Source: Nocardioides sp.
GTDB taxonomy: Bacteria; Actinomycetota; Actinomycetes; Propionibacteriales; Nocardioidaceae
DNA: 57,263 bases
Direction: 5' to 3'
Assembly: GCF_030150155.1 (NCBI RefSeq)
Contig: NZ_JASLGR010000052.1
Coordinates: forward strand, 1-57,263
Positions 50,914 to 57,263 of this stretch are shown here, piece by piece (the first letter of the stretch is position 1; every line of letters starts with the position of its first letter). The position numbers and the translations under genes are program-made. The notes under the pieces were generated by a model. It searched no databases, was not told the origin of the DNA, and saw nothing but the letters and a program-made list of their open reading frames with translations.

Positions 50914-51843
50914 GTGGTGGAACTCACGAGCCAGGCCGAGGGCATCCGCCCCGCCGCGCTCACGTCGTATCGCCGTGCCGTGGCCGACGGCGGAGCACTC
51001 GATCCGGCGACGCCGGGCGAGGTCGTCCAGGAGCTGCGTCGGCTCGGCCTGATCGAGGAGACCCCGGCCGGGCCGCGGGTCTGCGCGCCCGGGGCGCGGC
51101 TGCATCAGCTGGCCGGTGCCTACCAGGCCGAGGCGGCCTCGATCGAGCAGATCGCCGCCGACCTGACCCGGGAGTGGACCCGCCATCACGAGGCAGGGGT
51201 CAGCGACCTGTTCACCGGCGAGGTGGTCGGCCGGCGCTGGGCCGAGCTGGTCGCCGAGGCCCGCCACGACGTCCGCGGCACCAGCATCCGTCCCTCGGTG
51301 CCCGCTCCCCCGCTCTCGGCGGTGCCGACCCAGGACGACGCCCTGGACCGCGGCGTCGAGATCCGCGCGCTCTACGACGCCGCCGTGCTCGACGACGCCC
51401 GTGGCCTCGAGATCGTGCGGGCCGGGGTACGCCAGGGCGAGCAGGCACGGATCGTGCCGGACCTGGCCTGCCGGTTCCTTGTGATCGACTCCGCCACCCT
51501 GCTGCTCATCCCGCCGTACGACGTCTTCGAGTCGCGCCAGGGCCTGCTCAGCCGCCACCCCGGACTGGTGGAGTCCTTCGCCCGGATCTTCGACCAGATG
51601 TGGATCACCGCCGTGCCGGTGCCCTCGACCGGGGAGACCGACGGCGTCACCGACGACGAGAGCCGTCGCCTCCTCACCCTGCTCGCCCTCGGCCTCTCCG
51701 ACGCCGCCGTCGCGCGCGAGCTGGGGATCAGTGTGAGGACCCTGTCGCGCCGGATCACCGCACTGCAGCAGCGCACCGGCTGCTCGAGTCGGTTCCAGCT
51801 CGGGTTCCAGGCCTCGACGCTGCTGGAGGTCTCCGGGGGCTGA
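50914..51843 (+). CDS. LuxR-type regulator
   Basis: Transcription regulator of 309 residues. A winged-helix/TrmB-like N-terminal region (TPGEVVQELRRLGLIEETPAGPRVC) precedes a sensor part, and the C-terminal LuxR-type HTH is LLTLLALGLSDAAVARELGISVRTLSRRITALQQRTGCSSRFQLG. GTG 50914 is chosen behind GGGGGGAGGG; GTG 50917 or ATG 50875 are options. It is divergent from the protease and may regulate it. Confidence 0.85.
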   Translation: MVELTSQAEGIRPAALTSYRRAVADGGALDPATPGEVVQELRRLGLIEETPAGPRVCAPGARLHQLAGAYQAEAASIEQIAADLTREWTRHHEAGVSDLFTGEVVGRRWAELVAEARHDVRGTSIRPSVPAPPLSAVPTQDDALDRGVEIRALYDAAVLDDARGLEIVRAGVRQGEQARIVPDLACRFLVIDSATLLLIPPYDVFESRQGLLSRHPGLVESFARIFDQMWITAVPVPSTGETDGVTDDESRRLLTLLALGLSDAAVARELGISVRTLSRRITALQQRTGCSSRFQLGFQASTLLEVSGG

Positions 51844-51884
51844 GCCGGTCTCCGGGGCTTCCCCATCACCGATGAGTTAATGCA

Positions 51885-51925
51885 AAGGATCGTTTACATA
51901 AACCGACTTACGTTTTACGATCCTT
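51885..51925. promoter_or_regulatory. hipB promoter and operator
   Basis: TTTACA (51893-51898), 17 nt, TACGAT (51916-51921), a housekeeping-type promoter. It lies inside the inverted repeat AAGGATCGT / ACGATCCTT (51885-51893 and 51917-51925), which fits a self-repressing HipB operator. The region is clearly AT-rich for this genome. Confidence 0.65.
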
Positions 51926-51954
51926 GACATTAGAACGATTCAGGAGGTTCGGCG

Positions 51955-52266
51955 ATGGTCACCCGACCACCTCAGGCGAGACTGATCAGGGCAGGTCGCC
52001 AGACCGGCGAGCACCTGGCGACCTGGCGCAAGCTCCTCGGCCTGACCATGACCCAGGTCGCCGAGCGCGCCGCGATCTCCCGTCCGACACTGGCGAAGAT
52101 CGAGGCCGGCGACCTCGGTGTCAGCTTCGGCTCCTACCTCAACGTGATGCGCGCGCTCGGCCAGCTCGACGCGGTCGTGACGGCCCTGGACCCGTACGAG
52201 AGCGACCTGGGTCGCGCCCGGAGCGAGGCACAGCTGCCGCAGCGAGTCCGGCGGCCCTCCTCATGA
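51955..52266 (+). CDS. HipB-like HTH antitoxin
   Basis: XRE-family DNA-binding protein, the antitoxin partner of HipA. The 103 residues have the HTH (WRKLLGLTMTQVAERAAISRPTLAKIEAGDLGVSFGSYLNVMRALG) intact. It has a strong AGGAGG. Stop overlaps the hipA start (ATGA). The partner is broken, so it may now act only as a regulator. Confidence 0.85.
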   Translation: MVTRPPQARLIRAGRQTGEHLATWRKLLGLTMTQVAERAAISRPTLAKIEAGDLGVSFGSYLNVMRALGQLDAVVTALDPYESDLGRARSEAQLPQRVRRPSS

Positions 52267-53035
52267 CCGAGCGCCCGGAGGCCCTGGAGGTGTGGGCGTC
52301 GATCGGCGGCCAGACCCGTCATGCCGGGACAGCGACCTTCAGCTACCGCCGCAGCCCCACCACCACGACGTTCGCCTACACGCCGGAGTTCCTGGCCTCC
52401 ACGGACGCCTATCCCCTCGACCCGCGACTGCCGCTCTCCCTGACTCCGGCCCACACCGCCGGTCTTCCGGCCGCCTTCGACGACTCCACCCCCGACTGGT
52501 GGGGGCAGAAGCTGATCGAGCGCCAACGCCGACTCGCGGCGACCGGCTCGGCTACTGGTCGGCCCGCACCATGATCGAGGCCCGCAACAGCGCGGGTAAC
52601 GACTACCTCGATCTCGCCGCCGCGATCGAGGACACCTCCGCGAGCCCGGCCGCCGACCTGCGCCAGCTCTGGCTGCGGATCGCCTTCACCGTGGCGGTCA
52701 ACAACACCGACGACCACTTCGTCAACCACGGCTTCCTCCGCCAGGGGGCCGGCTGGATCCTGTCCCCGGCCTTCGACGTCAACCCGACGCCGAGCCTGGC
52801 CCGGCCGCGAGTCAGTGCGCTGGCCGGCGCCGTCCGCCGCGACGACACCCTGGAGAAGCTCCACACCCAGGCCGAGTACTTCGGTCTATCGGCCGCCGAG
52901 GCCCGGTCCGAGCTGACCGCCCTCGCCACCAGCCTCACCGGCTGGCGTGCACTGGCCGCCGAGGACGGGATCGCCCCGGCCGAGCAGGAGCACGTCGGCG
53001 CGGTGATCGACTCCTTCGTCGCCGCCTACGCCTGA
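52263..53035 (+). pseudogene. hipA toxin gene with internal deletion and frameshift
   Basis: Two pieces of a HipA kinase in different frames. The N-terminal piece (52263-52574, about 103 residues) has DDSTPDWWGQKLIERQRRLAA. The C-terminal piece resumes at about 52570 in another frame, with NDYLDLAAAIED, LWLRIAFTVAVNNTDDHFVNHGFLRQGAGWILSPAFDVNPTP. The middle, which should hold the ATP-binding core, is missing (I estimate well over 100 residues), so the toxin is inactive. Confidence 0.8.
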
Positions 53036-53433
53036 GCCTCCAGCGAGGCGAGCAGCTCCCGCACCCGCACCTCGATCTGCTCCCGGATCACCCGCACCGC
53101 CTCGATCCCCTGCCCTGCCGGATCGTCGAGCGCCCAGTCCTCGTAGCGCTTGCCGGGGAAGATCGGGCAGGCGTCGCCGCAGCCCATCGTGATCACGACG
53201 TCGGAGGCCGCGACGTCCTCGGTCAGCAGCTTCACCGGGACCTGGTCGGCCAGGTCGATGCCGACCTCGGCCATCGCCGCCACCGCTACCGGGTTGACCG
53301 AGGAGGCGGGCGCCGATCCGGCCGAGCGGACCCGCACCCGCCCCTGCCCGAGGTGGGCGAGGAACCCTGCCGCCATCTGGGAGCGGCCGGCGTTGTGGAC
53401 GCAGACGAACAGGACCTCGGGCACCGCACTCAT
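53026..53433 (-). CDS. arsC: Arsenate reductase, low-molecular-weight phosphatase type
   Basis: Reduces arsenate to arsenite. The 135 residues have the P-loop VCVHNAGRSQMAAGF (Cys11-x5-Arg17) and the D-P-type MGCGDACPIFPGKRYEDWALDDP (about 83-105), with two extra Cys (GCGDACP) that could form the reductase disulfide pair. The start overlaps the acr3 stop (ATGA). Confidence 0.93.
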   Translation of the reverse strand: MSAVPEVLFVCVHNAGRSQMAAGFLAHLGQGRVRVRSAGSAPASSVNPVAVAAMAEVGIDLADQVPVKLLTEDVAASDVVITMGCGDACPIFPGKRYEDWALDDPAGQGIEAVRVIREQIEVRVRELLASLEAQA

Positions 53434-54521
53434 GCCGCCACCTGGGCGCGGGGCGTGCCGTGATCGGCGTACCGGCGTCGCAGCCAGAGGGAGACATAGA
53501 CCAACCCGACCAGGACGGGGACCTCGATCAACGGACCGACGACCCCCGCGAGAGCTTGCGGCGAGGCGACGCCATAGACCGCGATGCAGACCGCGATGGC
53601 GAGCTCGAAGTTGTTGCCCGCCGCAGTGAAGGCCAGCGTCGCAGTGCGCGGATAGGGCAGTCCGAGCACCCGTCCGAGCCCGAAGCCGCCGCCCCACATC
53701 AGCGCGAAGTAGGCCAGCAACGGCAGCGCGATCCGCACCACGTCGAGAGGGTGCGCGGTGATCGCCTCGCCCTGCAGGGCGAACAGGACCACGATCGTGA
53801 CGAGCAGTCCGTACAGCGCCCACGGCCCGATCCACGGCAGCACCGTCGCCTCGTACCAGGCCCGGCCGCGACGCTGTTCACCGATCCGCCGGGTCAGGTA
53901 GCCCAGCACCAGCGGGACACCGAGGAAGACCAGCACCGACAGCACCGTGTCGCCGACGGAGAAGGTCAGGGTCTGTCCGCCGCCGAGGCCGAGCCAGCGA
54001 GGCAGGGCGTCGAGGTAGAGCCAGCCCAGTCCGGCGAAGGCCAGGATCTGGAAGACGGAGTTGAGGGCCACCAGCACCGTCGCGGCCTCGCCGTCGCCGC
54101 AGGCGAGGTCGTTCCAGATCAGCACCATCGCGATGCAGCGGGCCAGACCGACGATGATCACGCCGGTGCGAAACTCCGGCAGATCCGACAGGAACAGCCA
54201 GGCCAGCGCGAACATCAGGGCCGGTCCGACGACCCAGTTCAGCACCACCGAGGCGACGAGCAGACGCCGGTCCGCAGCGACGTGCCCCAGTTCGTCGTAG
54301 CGCACCTTGGCCAACACCGGATACATCATCACGAGCAGGCCGAGCGCGATCGGCAGCGAGACACCGGCGACCTCGACCGACGCCAGCGCGTCACCCAGCC
54401 CCGGGACGATCCGGCCCAGCGCCAGCCCCACCGCCATCGCGACGGCGATCCACAGCGGCAACAGCCGGTCGGCGCCGGAGAGACGGGGCGCAGGACCGGG
54501 CGACAAGTCATCGACGTTCAT
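53430..54521 (-). CDS. acr3: Arsenite efflux protein Acr3
   Basis: Ten-segment arsenite exporter. Of 363 residues, conserved features include LARCIAMVLIWNDLACGDGEAATVLVALNSVFQI (about 125-158), the Cys in LARCIAMV that is essential in Acr3, and FTAAGNNFELAIAV. I chose ATG 54521; GTG 54542 is possible. Overlaps arsC. Confidence 0.93.
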   Translation of the reverse strand: MNVDDLSPGPAPRLSGADRLLPLWIAVAMAVGLALGRIVPGLGDALASVEVAGVSLPIALGLLVMMYPVLAKVRYDELGHVAADRRLLVASVVLNWVVGPALMFALAWLFLSDLPEFRTGVIIVGLARCIAMVLIWNDLACGDGEAATVLVALNSVFQILAFAGLGWLYLDALPRWLGLGGGQTLTFSVGDTVLSVLVFLGVPLVLGYLTRRIGEQRRGRAWYEATVLPWIGPWALYGLLVTIVVLFALQGEAITAHPLDVVRIALPLLAYFALMWGGGFGLGRVLGLPYPRTATLAFTAAGNNFELAIAVCIAVYGVASPQALAGVVGPLIEVPVLVGLVYVSLWLRRRYADHGTPRAQVAA

Positions 54522-54544
54522 CGATGGAAAGTGTGGATTCACCC

Positions 54545-54560
54545 ATCGACATCTGTCAAT
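54545..54560. promoter_or_regulatory. Candidate ArsR operator between acr3 and arsR
   Basis: Near-palindrome ATCGACA-TC-TGTCAAT in the short divergent region. Confidence 0.55.
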
Positions 54561-54579
54561 GCATGCCTAGGATGGATCC

Positions 54580-54942
54580 ATGCCCAGCGACCTGCCCGTC
54601 CTCGAGAACGACGTCGACTGCTGTACGCCGGCCACGCACGCCCCCCTCGCCGACGAGGTCGCCCTGCCCCTGGCCGCCCGGTTCAAGGCGCTCGGCGACC
54701 CCACCCGGGTGAAGCTGCTCGCCCTGATCGCGGAGTCCTCGACCGCCGAAGCCTGCATCTGCGACCTGACCGCACCGATCGGCTTGAGCCAACCGACGAT
54801 CTCGCACCACATGAAGCAGCTCGTCGACGCCGGCCTGGTCACCAGCGAGAAGCGCGGCCGCTGGGTCTTCTACCGCCTGGTCCCCGACGCGCTCACCGCA
54901 CTGGCGAGCACCCTGACCGCGTTGCCTCACCACCCGGCGTAG
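54580..54942 (+). CDS. arsR: ArsR-family arsenic repressor
   Basis: Metalloid-responsive repressor of 120 residues. It has the winged HTH (FKALGDPTRVKLLALIAES...GLSQPTISHHMKQLVDAGLVTSEKRGRWVFYRL). Cysteines lie at 14/15 (VDCCTP) and 59/61 (ACICDL). The N-terminal CC pair plus one later Cys resembles the Corynebacterium CgArsR arsenite site. Divergent from acr3. Confidence 0.92.
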   Translation: MPSDLPVLENDVDCCTPATHAPLADEVALPLAARFKALGDPTRVKLLALIAESSTAEACICDLTAPIGLSQPTISHHMKQLVDAGLVTSEKRGRWVFYRLVPDALTALASTLTALPHHPA

Positions 54943-54964
54943 CAGCGCGGGCCATGATGGGGGC

Positions 54965-55708
54965 GTGAACCACGTCGAGTTCGCTGCCGGCCTGCTCGCC
55001 ATCGGGCTGGCCTCGGTCGGCATCGCCCGCTGGACCCGGATCGAGGTCGGCTGGCAGCCGCTGACGGCGCTGCTGCGGGCAGCGCTCCAGCTCAGCGTGG
55101 TGGCCCTGCTGCTGCGCGGCGTGCTCTCGGCCCCGGCGACGACGGCGGCGTTCGTGGCGCTGATGCTGGCGACAGCGTCGTGGACGTCGGGCGGGCGCCT
55201 CAGCGCGGTTCCGCACGGACGACGGATCGCCCTCCTCGGCGTCCTGGCCGGGGCCGGCAGTGCGCTGGCGCTGGCGTTCGCGGCCGGGCTGGTCGCCTTC
55301 GACGCCCGCCACGTGGTGGCGCTGAGCGGAATCGTGATCGGCAACGCGATGAACGCCGCCACCCTCGCCGGACGACGCTTCGCCCAGAACGCCCGCCAAC
55401 AGCGCGACGAGGTCGAGGGCTGGCTGGCACTCGGGGCCACCCCGGAACGGGCCTACGACGAGATCGCCCGCACCGCCGTGCGCGAGGCACTACTGCCCAA
55501 CCTCGACCAGACCCGCGCTACCGGCCTGGTCACCCTGCCCGGCGCCTTCGTCGGCGCCCTCTTCGGTGGGGCCAGCCCGATCGAGGCCGCCGAGTTCCAG
55601 CTCGTCGTGCTCGCCTGCGTGGTGCTCTCGATGCTGGTCTGTGGCCTGGTGGTGGCCCGCAGCGCTGCGCGGACGCCGTACATCTTCGTCGGGGAGGACT
55701 CCCGGTAG
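54965..55708 (+). CDS. FetB/YbbM-family ABC transporter permease
   Basis: Membrane permease; UPF0014-like. The 247 residues have about six hydrophobic segments and the conserved LPNLDQTRATGLVTLPGAFVGALFGGASPIEAAEFQLVVL. The usual ATPase partner (FetA) is not in this window. It lies 22 bp after arsR and may be co-transcribed, but its role is not linked to arsenic by sequence. GTG start. Confidence 0.82.
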   Translation: MNHVEFAAGLLAIGLASVGIARWTRIEVGWQPLTALLRAALQLSVVALLLRGVLSAPATTAAFVALMLATASWTSGGRLSAVPHGRRIALLGVLAGAGSALALAFAAGLVAFDARHVVALSGIVIGNAMNAATLAGRRFAQNARQQRDEVEGWLALGATPERAYDEIARTAVREALLPNLDQTRATGLVTLPGAFVGALFGGASPIEAAEFQLVVLACVVLSMLVCGLVVARSAARTPYIFVGEDSR

Positions 55709-55780
55709 CCGTTCGGCCATCCCGGGACCCACCCGAATGCGTCACCCTCCCGCACGAGGGGTCAGTTCCCCCGGCGACAC

Positions 55781-55808
55781 CTCATCGTGACGGCGTACGG
55801 CCCGAACG
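55781..55808 (+). promoter_or_regulatory. FliA-type promoter of the right-hand MCP
   Basis: CTCA, 16 nt, CCCGAACG; first -10 base differs. Leader about 50 nt. It ties this receptor to the flagellar regulon although it lies 12 kb from flhA. Confidence 0.55.
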
Positions 55809-55865
55809 CTCCGGCAGACGCATGCGCCGGCGGCGTCGCAGACCGCACGCCTTCGGAGGACGACC

Positions 55866-57263
55866 GTGACCCAGATCGATACCGACGAGCTCCTGACGTC
55901 AGTGCCCGCACCCCGCGACGACCCTGCCCACCGTACGACGACCCCGGGCGGCTCCCCGTCGGTGGACGAGTTCCGCTCCATGATGGACAACGCCCCGACG
56001 AACATGATGTTCGCCGACCGCGACCTCACCATCACGTACATGAACCCGGCCTCGCTGGCGACGCTGCGACGACTGGAGGAGTTCCTGCCGGTCAAGGCCG
56101 ACGCCGTGGTCGGGTCCAGCCTCGACATCTTCCACAAGAAGCCGAGCTACCAGCGCGGCCTGCTCGCCTCGGAGGTGAACCTGCCCCGACGGGCGAACAT
56201 CCAGGTCGGCCCGGAGACCCTCGACCTGCTCGTCTCCCCCATCCGTGCCGCGGACGGGACGTACATCGGCGCGATGGCGTCGTGGGACGTGGTCACCGAC
56301 CAGCTCCGGCTGGAGCGCCAGCGCGCCGAGGCCGAGGAGAACACCACCGCGGTCAACCGCCTGCTGGCCACGATCAGCGCCGCCACCAGTGTCGAGACCG
56401 CGATCCAGTCGGCGCTCGACGTCGTGCGCGACGCGTTCGGCTGGGCCTACGGGTCGTTCTGGAAGCTCGACACCGTCGACCGGGTGCTGCGCTTCGACCG
56501 CGAGTCAGGCGACGCCGGCCCGGAGTTCCACAAGGTCACCCTGGAGGCCTCCTTCGCCGAGGGCGTCGGTCTGTCGGGCCGCGCCTGGGCGTCGCGCGAC
56601 CTCTTTTTCACCCCTGACATCGGCGAGATGACCGACTGCGTCAGGGCGCCTGTGGCCCAGCGTGTCGGGGTGAAGTCGGGGGTCTGCTTCCCGATCATGA
56701 TCGGCGAGCGGGTGATCGGCACGATGGACTTCTTCGCCACCGAGACCCTCGACCCGAGCGCGCAGCGCCTCGATGCGCTCCGCAACGTCGGCCGGCTGCT
56801 CTCCAGCGCCCTGCAGCGCCTGGAGCGCGACGAGATCGACAGGGCCGAGGCCGCAGCGACGGCCGAGCGGGTCGCCGTACTGCTGGAGGTCGTGCAGGCC
56901 TGTGCCGCGGGCGACCTGACCCGCGAGGTGCCGTTCACCGGCGAGGACCCCGTGGGCCAGATGGCCGAGGCGTTCACGCTGCTGGTCGCCGCGCTGCGCC
57001 GCAACATGGGCACGATCGGGCGTACCGCCGACTCCGTCGCCCAGGCCGCCGAACAGCTGACGGTGTTGAGCCAGGGGATGGGTGAGGGGGCGTCGTTGAC
57101 GTCGGATCGTGCTGCGTCGGCGTCGTCGGCGTCGGTGCAGGTCAGTGCGTCGATTCAGACGGTGGCGACGGCGGCGGAGGAGATGACGGCGTCGATTCGT
57201 GAGATTGCGAAGAATGCTTCGGATGCGGCGACGGTGGCGACTGATGCGGTGACGGTGGCCTCG
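55866..57263 (+). CDS. Soluble methyl-accepting chemotaxis protein (PAS-GAF type), C-terminus outside window
   Basis: Chemoreceptor of 466 residues shown, open at the window edge. GTG start 7 nt after GGAGGA. A PAS-like domain (about 35-150, MMDNAPTNMMFADRDLTITYMNPASL), a GAF-like domain (about 160-310) and a HAMP-like linker (about 330-395) precede the signalling helix. It has no transmembrane segment. The sensory part is only distantly related to that of the left MCP, but the last 70 residues are the same. Confidence 0.92.
   Translation, partial: MTQIDTDELLTSVPAPRDDPAHRTTTPGGSPSVDEFRSMMDNAPTNMMFADRDLTITYMNPASLATLRRLEEFLPVKADAVVGSSLDIFHKKPSYQRGLLASEVNLPRRANIQVGPETLDLLVSPIRAADGTYIGAMASWDVVTDQLRLERQRAEAEENTTAVNRLLATISAATSVETAIQSALDVVRDAFGWAYGSFWKLDTVDRVLRFDRESGDAGPEFHKVTLEASFAEGVGLSGRAWASRDLFFTPDIGEMTDCVRAPVAQRVGVKSGVCFPIMIGERVIGTMDFFATETLDPSAQRLDALRNVGRLLSSALQRLERDEIDRAEAAATAERVAVLLEVVQACAAGDLTREVPFTGEDPVGQMAEAFTLLVAALRRNMGTIGRTADSVAQAAEQLTVLSQGMGEGASLTSDRAASASSASVQVSASIQTVATAAEEMTASIREIAKNASDAATVATDAVTVAS
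57054..57263. repeat. Right arm of 210-bp inverted repeat (MCP signalling domain)
   Basis: Reverse complement of 1-210 with two synonymous mismatches. It begins at the Gln-Leu codons of an AAEQLTVLSQGMG segment. Codon use switches at the boundary from C-ending to T/G-ending codons. Confidence 0.95.

Noticed and set aside
51924..51946. TTGACA followed by an A/T patch as hipB promoter
   Set aside because: No -10 at the right distance; the TTTACA/TACGAT pair at 51893-51921 has 17-nt spacing.

Overview
The window is high-GC DNA (roughly 70%) with Nocardioides-type actinobacterial gene content. I base that on GTG/TTG starts, monoderm flagella without P- or L-ring genes, a cytochrome P450/TetR pair, an HEFGH secreted protease and a CPA1 antiporter with a UBP zinc finger. 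Species-level placement is inference. Most of the window is one flagellar and chemotaxis locus (about 1-44,100), followed by about 13 kb of unrelated genes.

Layout. 1-4,390 (minus): an MCP cut by the left edge, cheW and cheA, each overlapping the next by 4 bp. 4,487-11,163 (minus): csrA, fliW, flgL, flgK, flgN, an unknown gene, fliS, fliD, fliC. 11,319-14,457: a glycosyltransferase, then a P450/TetR pair. 14,486-19,281: fliA (minus), cheB (minus), then divergent cheR, a receiver, cheX, cheY and a possible CheC/CheX-like gene. 19,289-44,084 (plus): a family 2 glycosyltransferase with TPR-like repeats, flgBC-fliEFG, a membrane protein, fliHI, an inserted block of small membrane proteins, fliJ, an NlpC/P60 hydrolase, fliK-flgDE, flbD-motAB-fliL, fliMNOPQR-flhB, flhA and an unknown gene. 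44,145-55,708: tandem HAD phosphatase, tRNA-Lys, TerD-like protein, CPA1-ZnF_UBP, secreted protease, LuxR-type regulator, hipB with a broken hipA, arsC-acr3/arsR, and a FetB-like permease. 55,866 to the end: a second MCP cut by the right edge.

Regulation is the most interesting part. By eye I find 13 sites that fit one pattern, CTCA-N16-GCCGAT (28 nt, minor variants). They lie before cheA, fliS, fliC, a glycosyltransferase, cheB, cheR, flgB, fliH, fliJ, flbD, fliM, flhA and the right-hand MCP. This matches a FliA/sigma-28 promoter, and fliA is in the locus. The sites form two classes. At cheB, cheR, fliS, fliM and the glycosyltransferase a GTG codon lies 7-8 nt after the -10, so these mRNAs look leaderless. 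At fliC, flgB, fliH, fliJ and flbD the transcript starts with a hairpin carrying a GGA loop (mostly the hexaloop ACGGAC), often followed by a second one. Such hairpins are the classic CsrA target, and csrA and fliW (its antagonist in other bacteria) are encoded here. I infer a FliA-CsrA-FliW circuit that controls several operons, not only flagellin.

The window edges are a 210-bp inverted repeat with 2 mismatches. It encodes the same 70-residue part of the signalling domain in both MCPs and uses codons unlike its flanks, which suggests gene conversion. No RNA-seq, alignment or database search was available. Promoter, leader and start calls come from reading the sequence.
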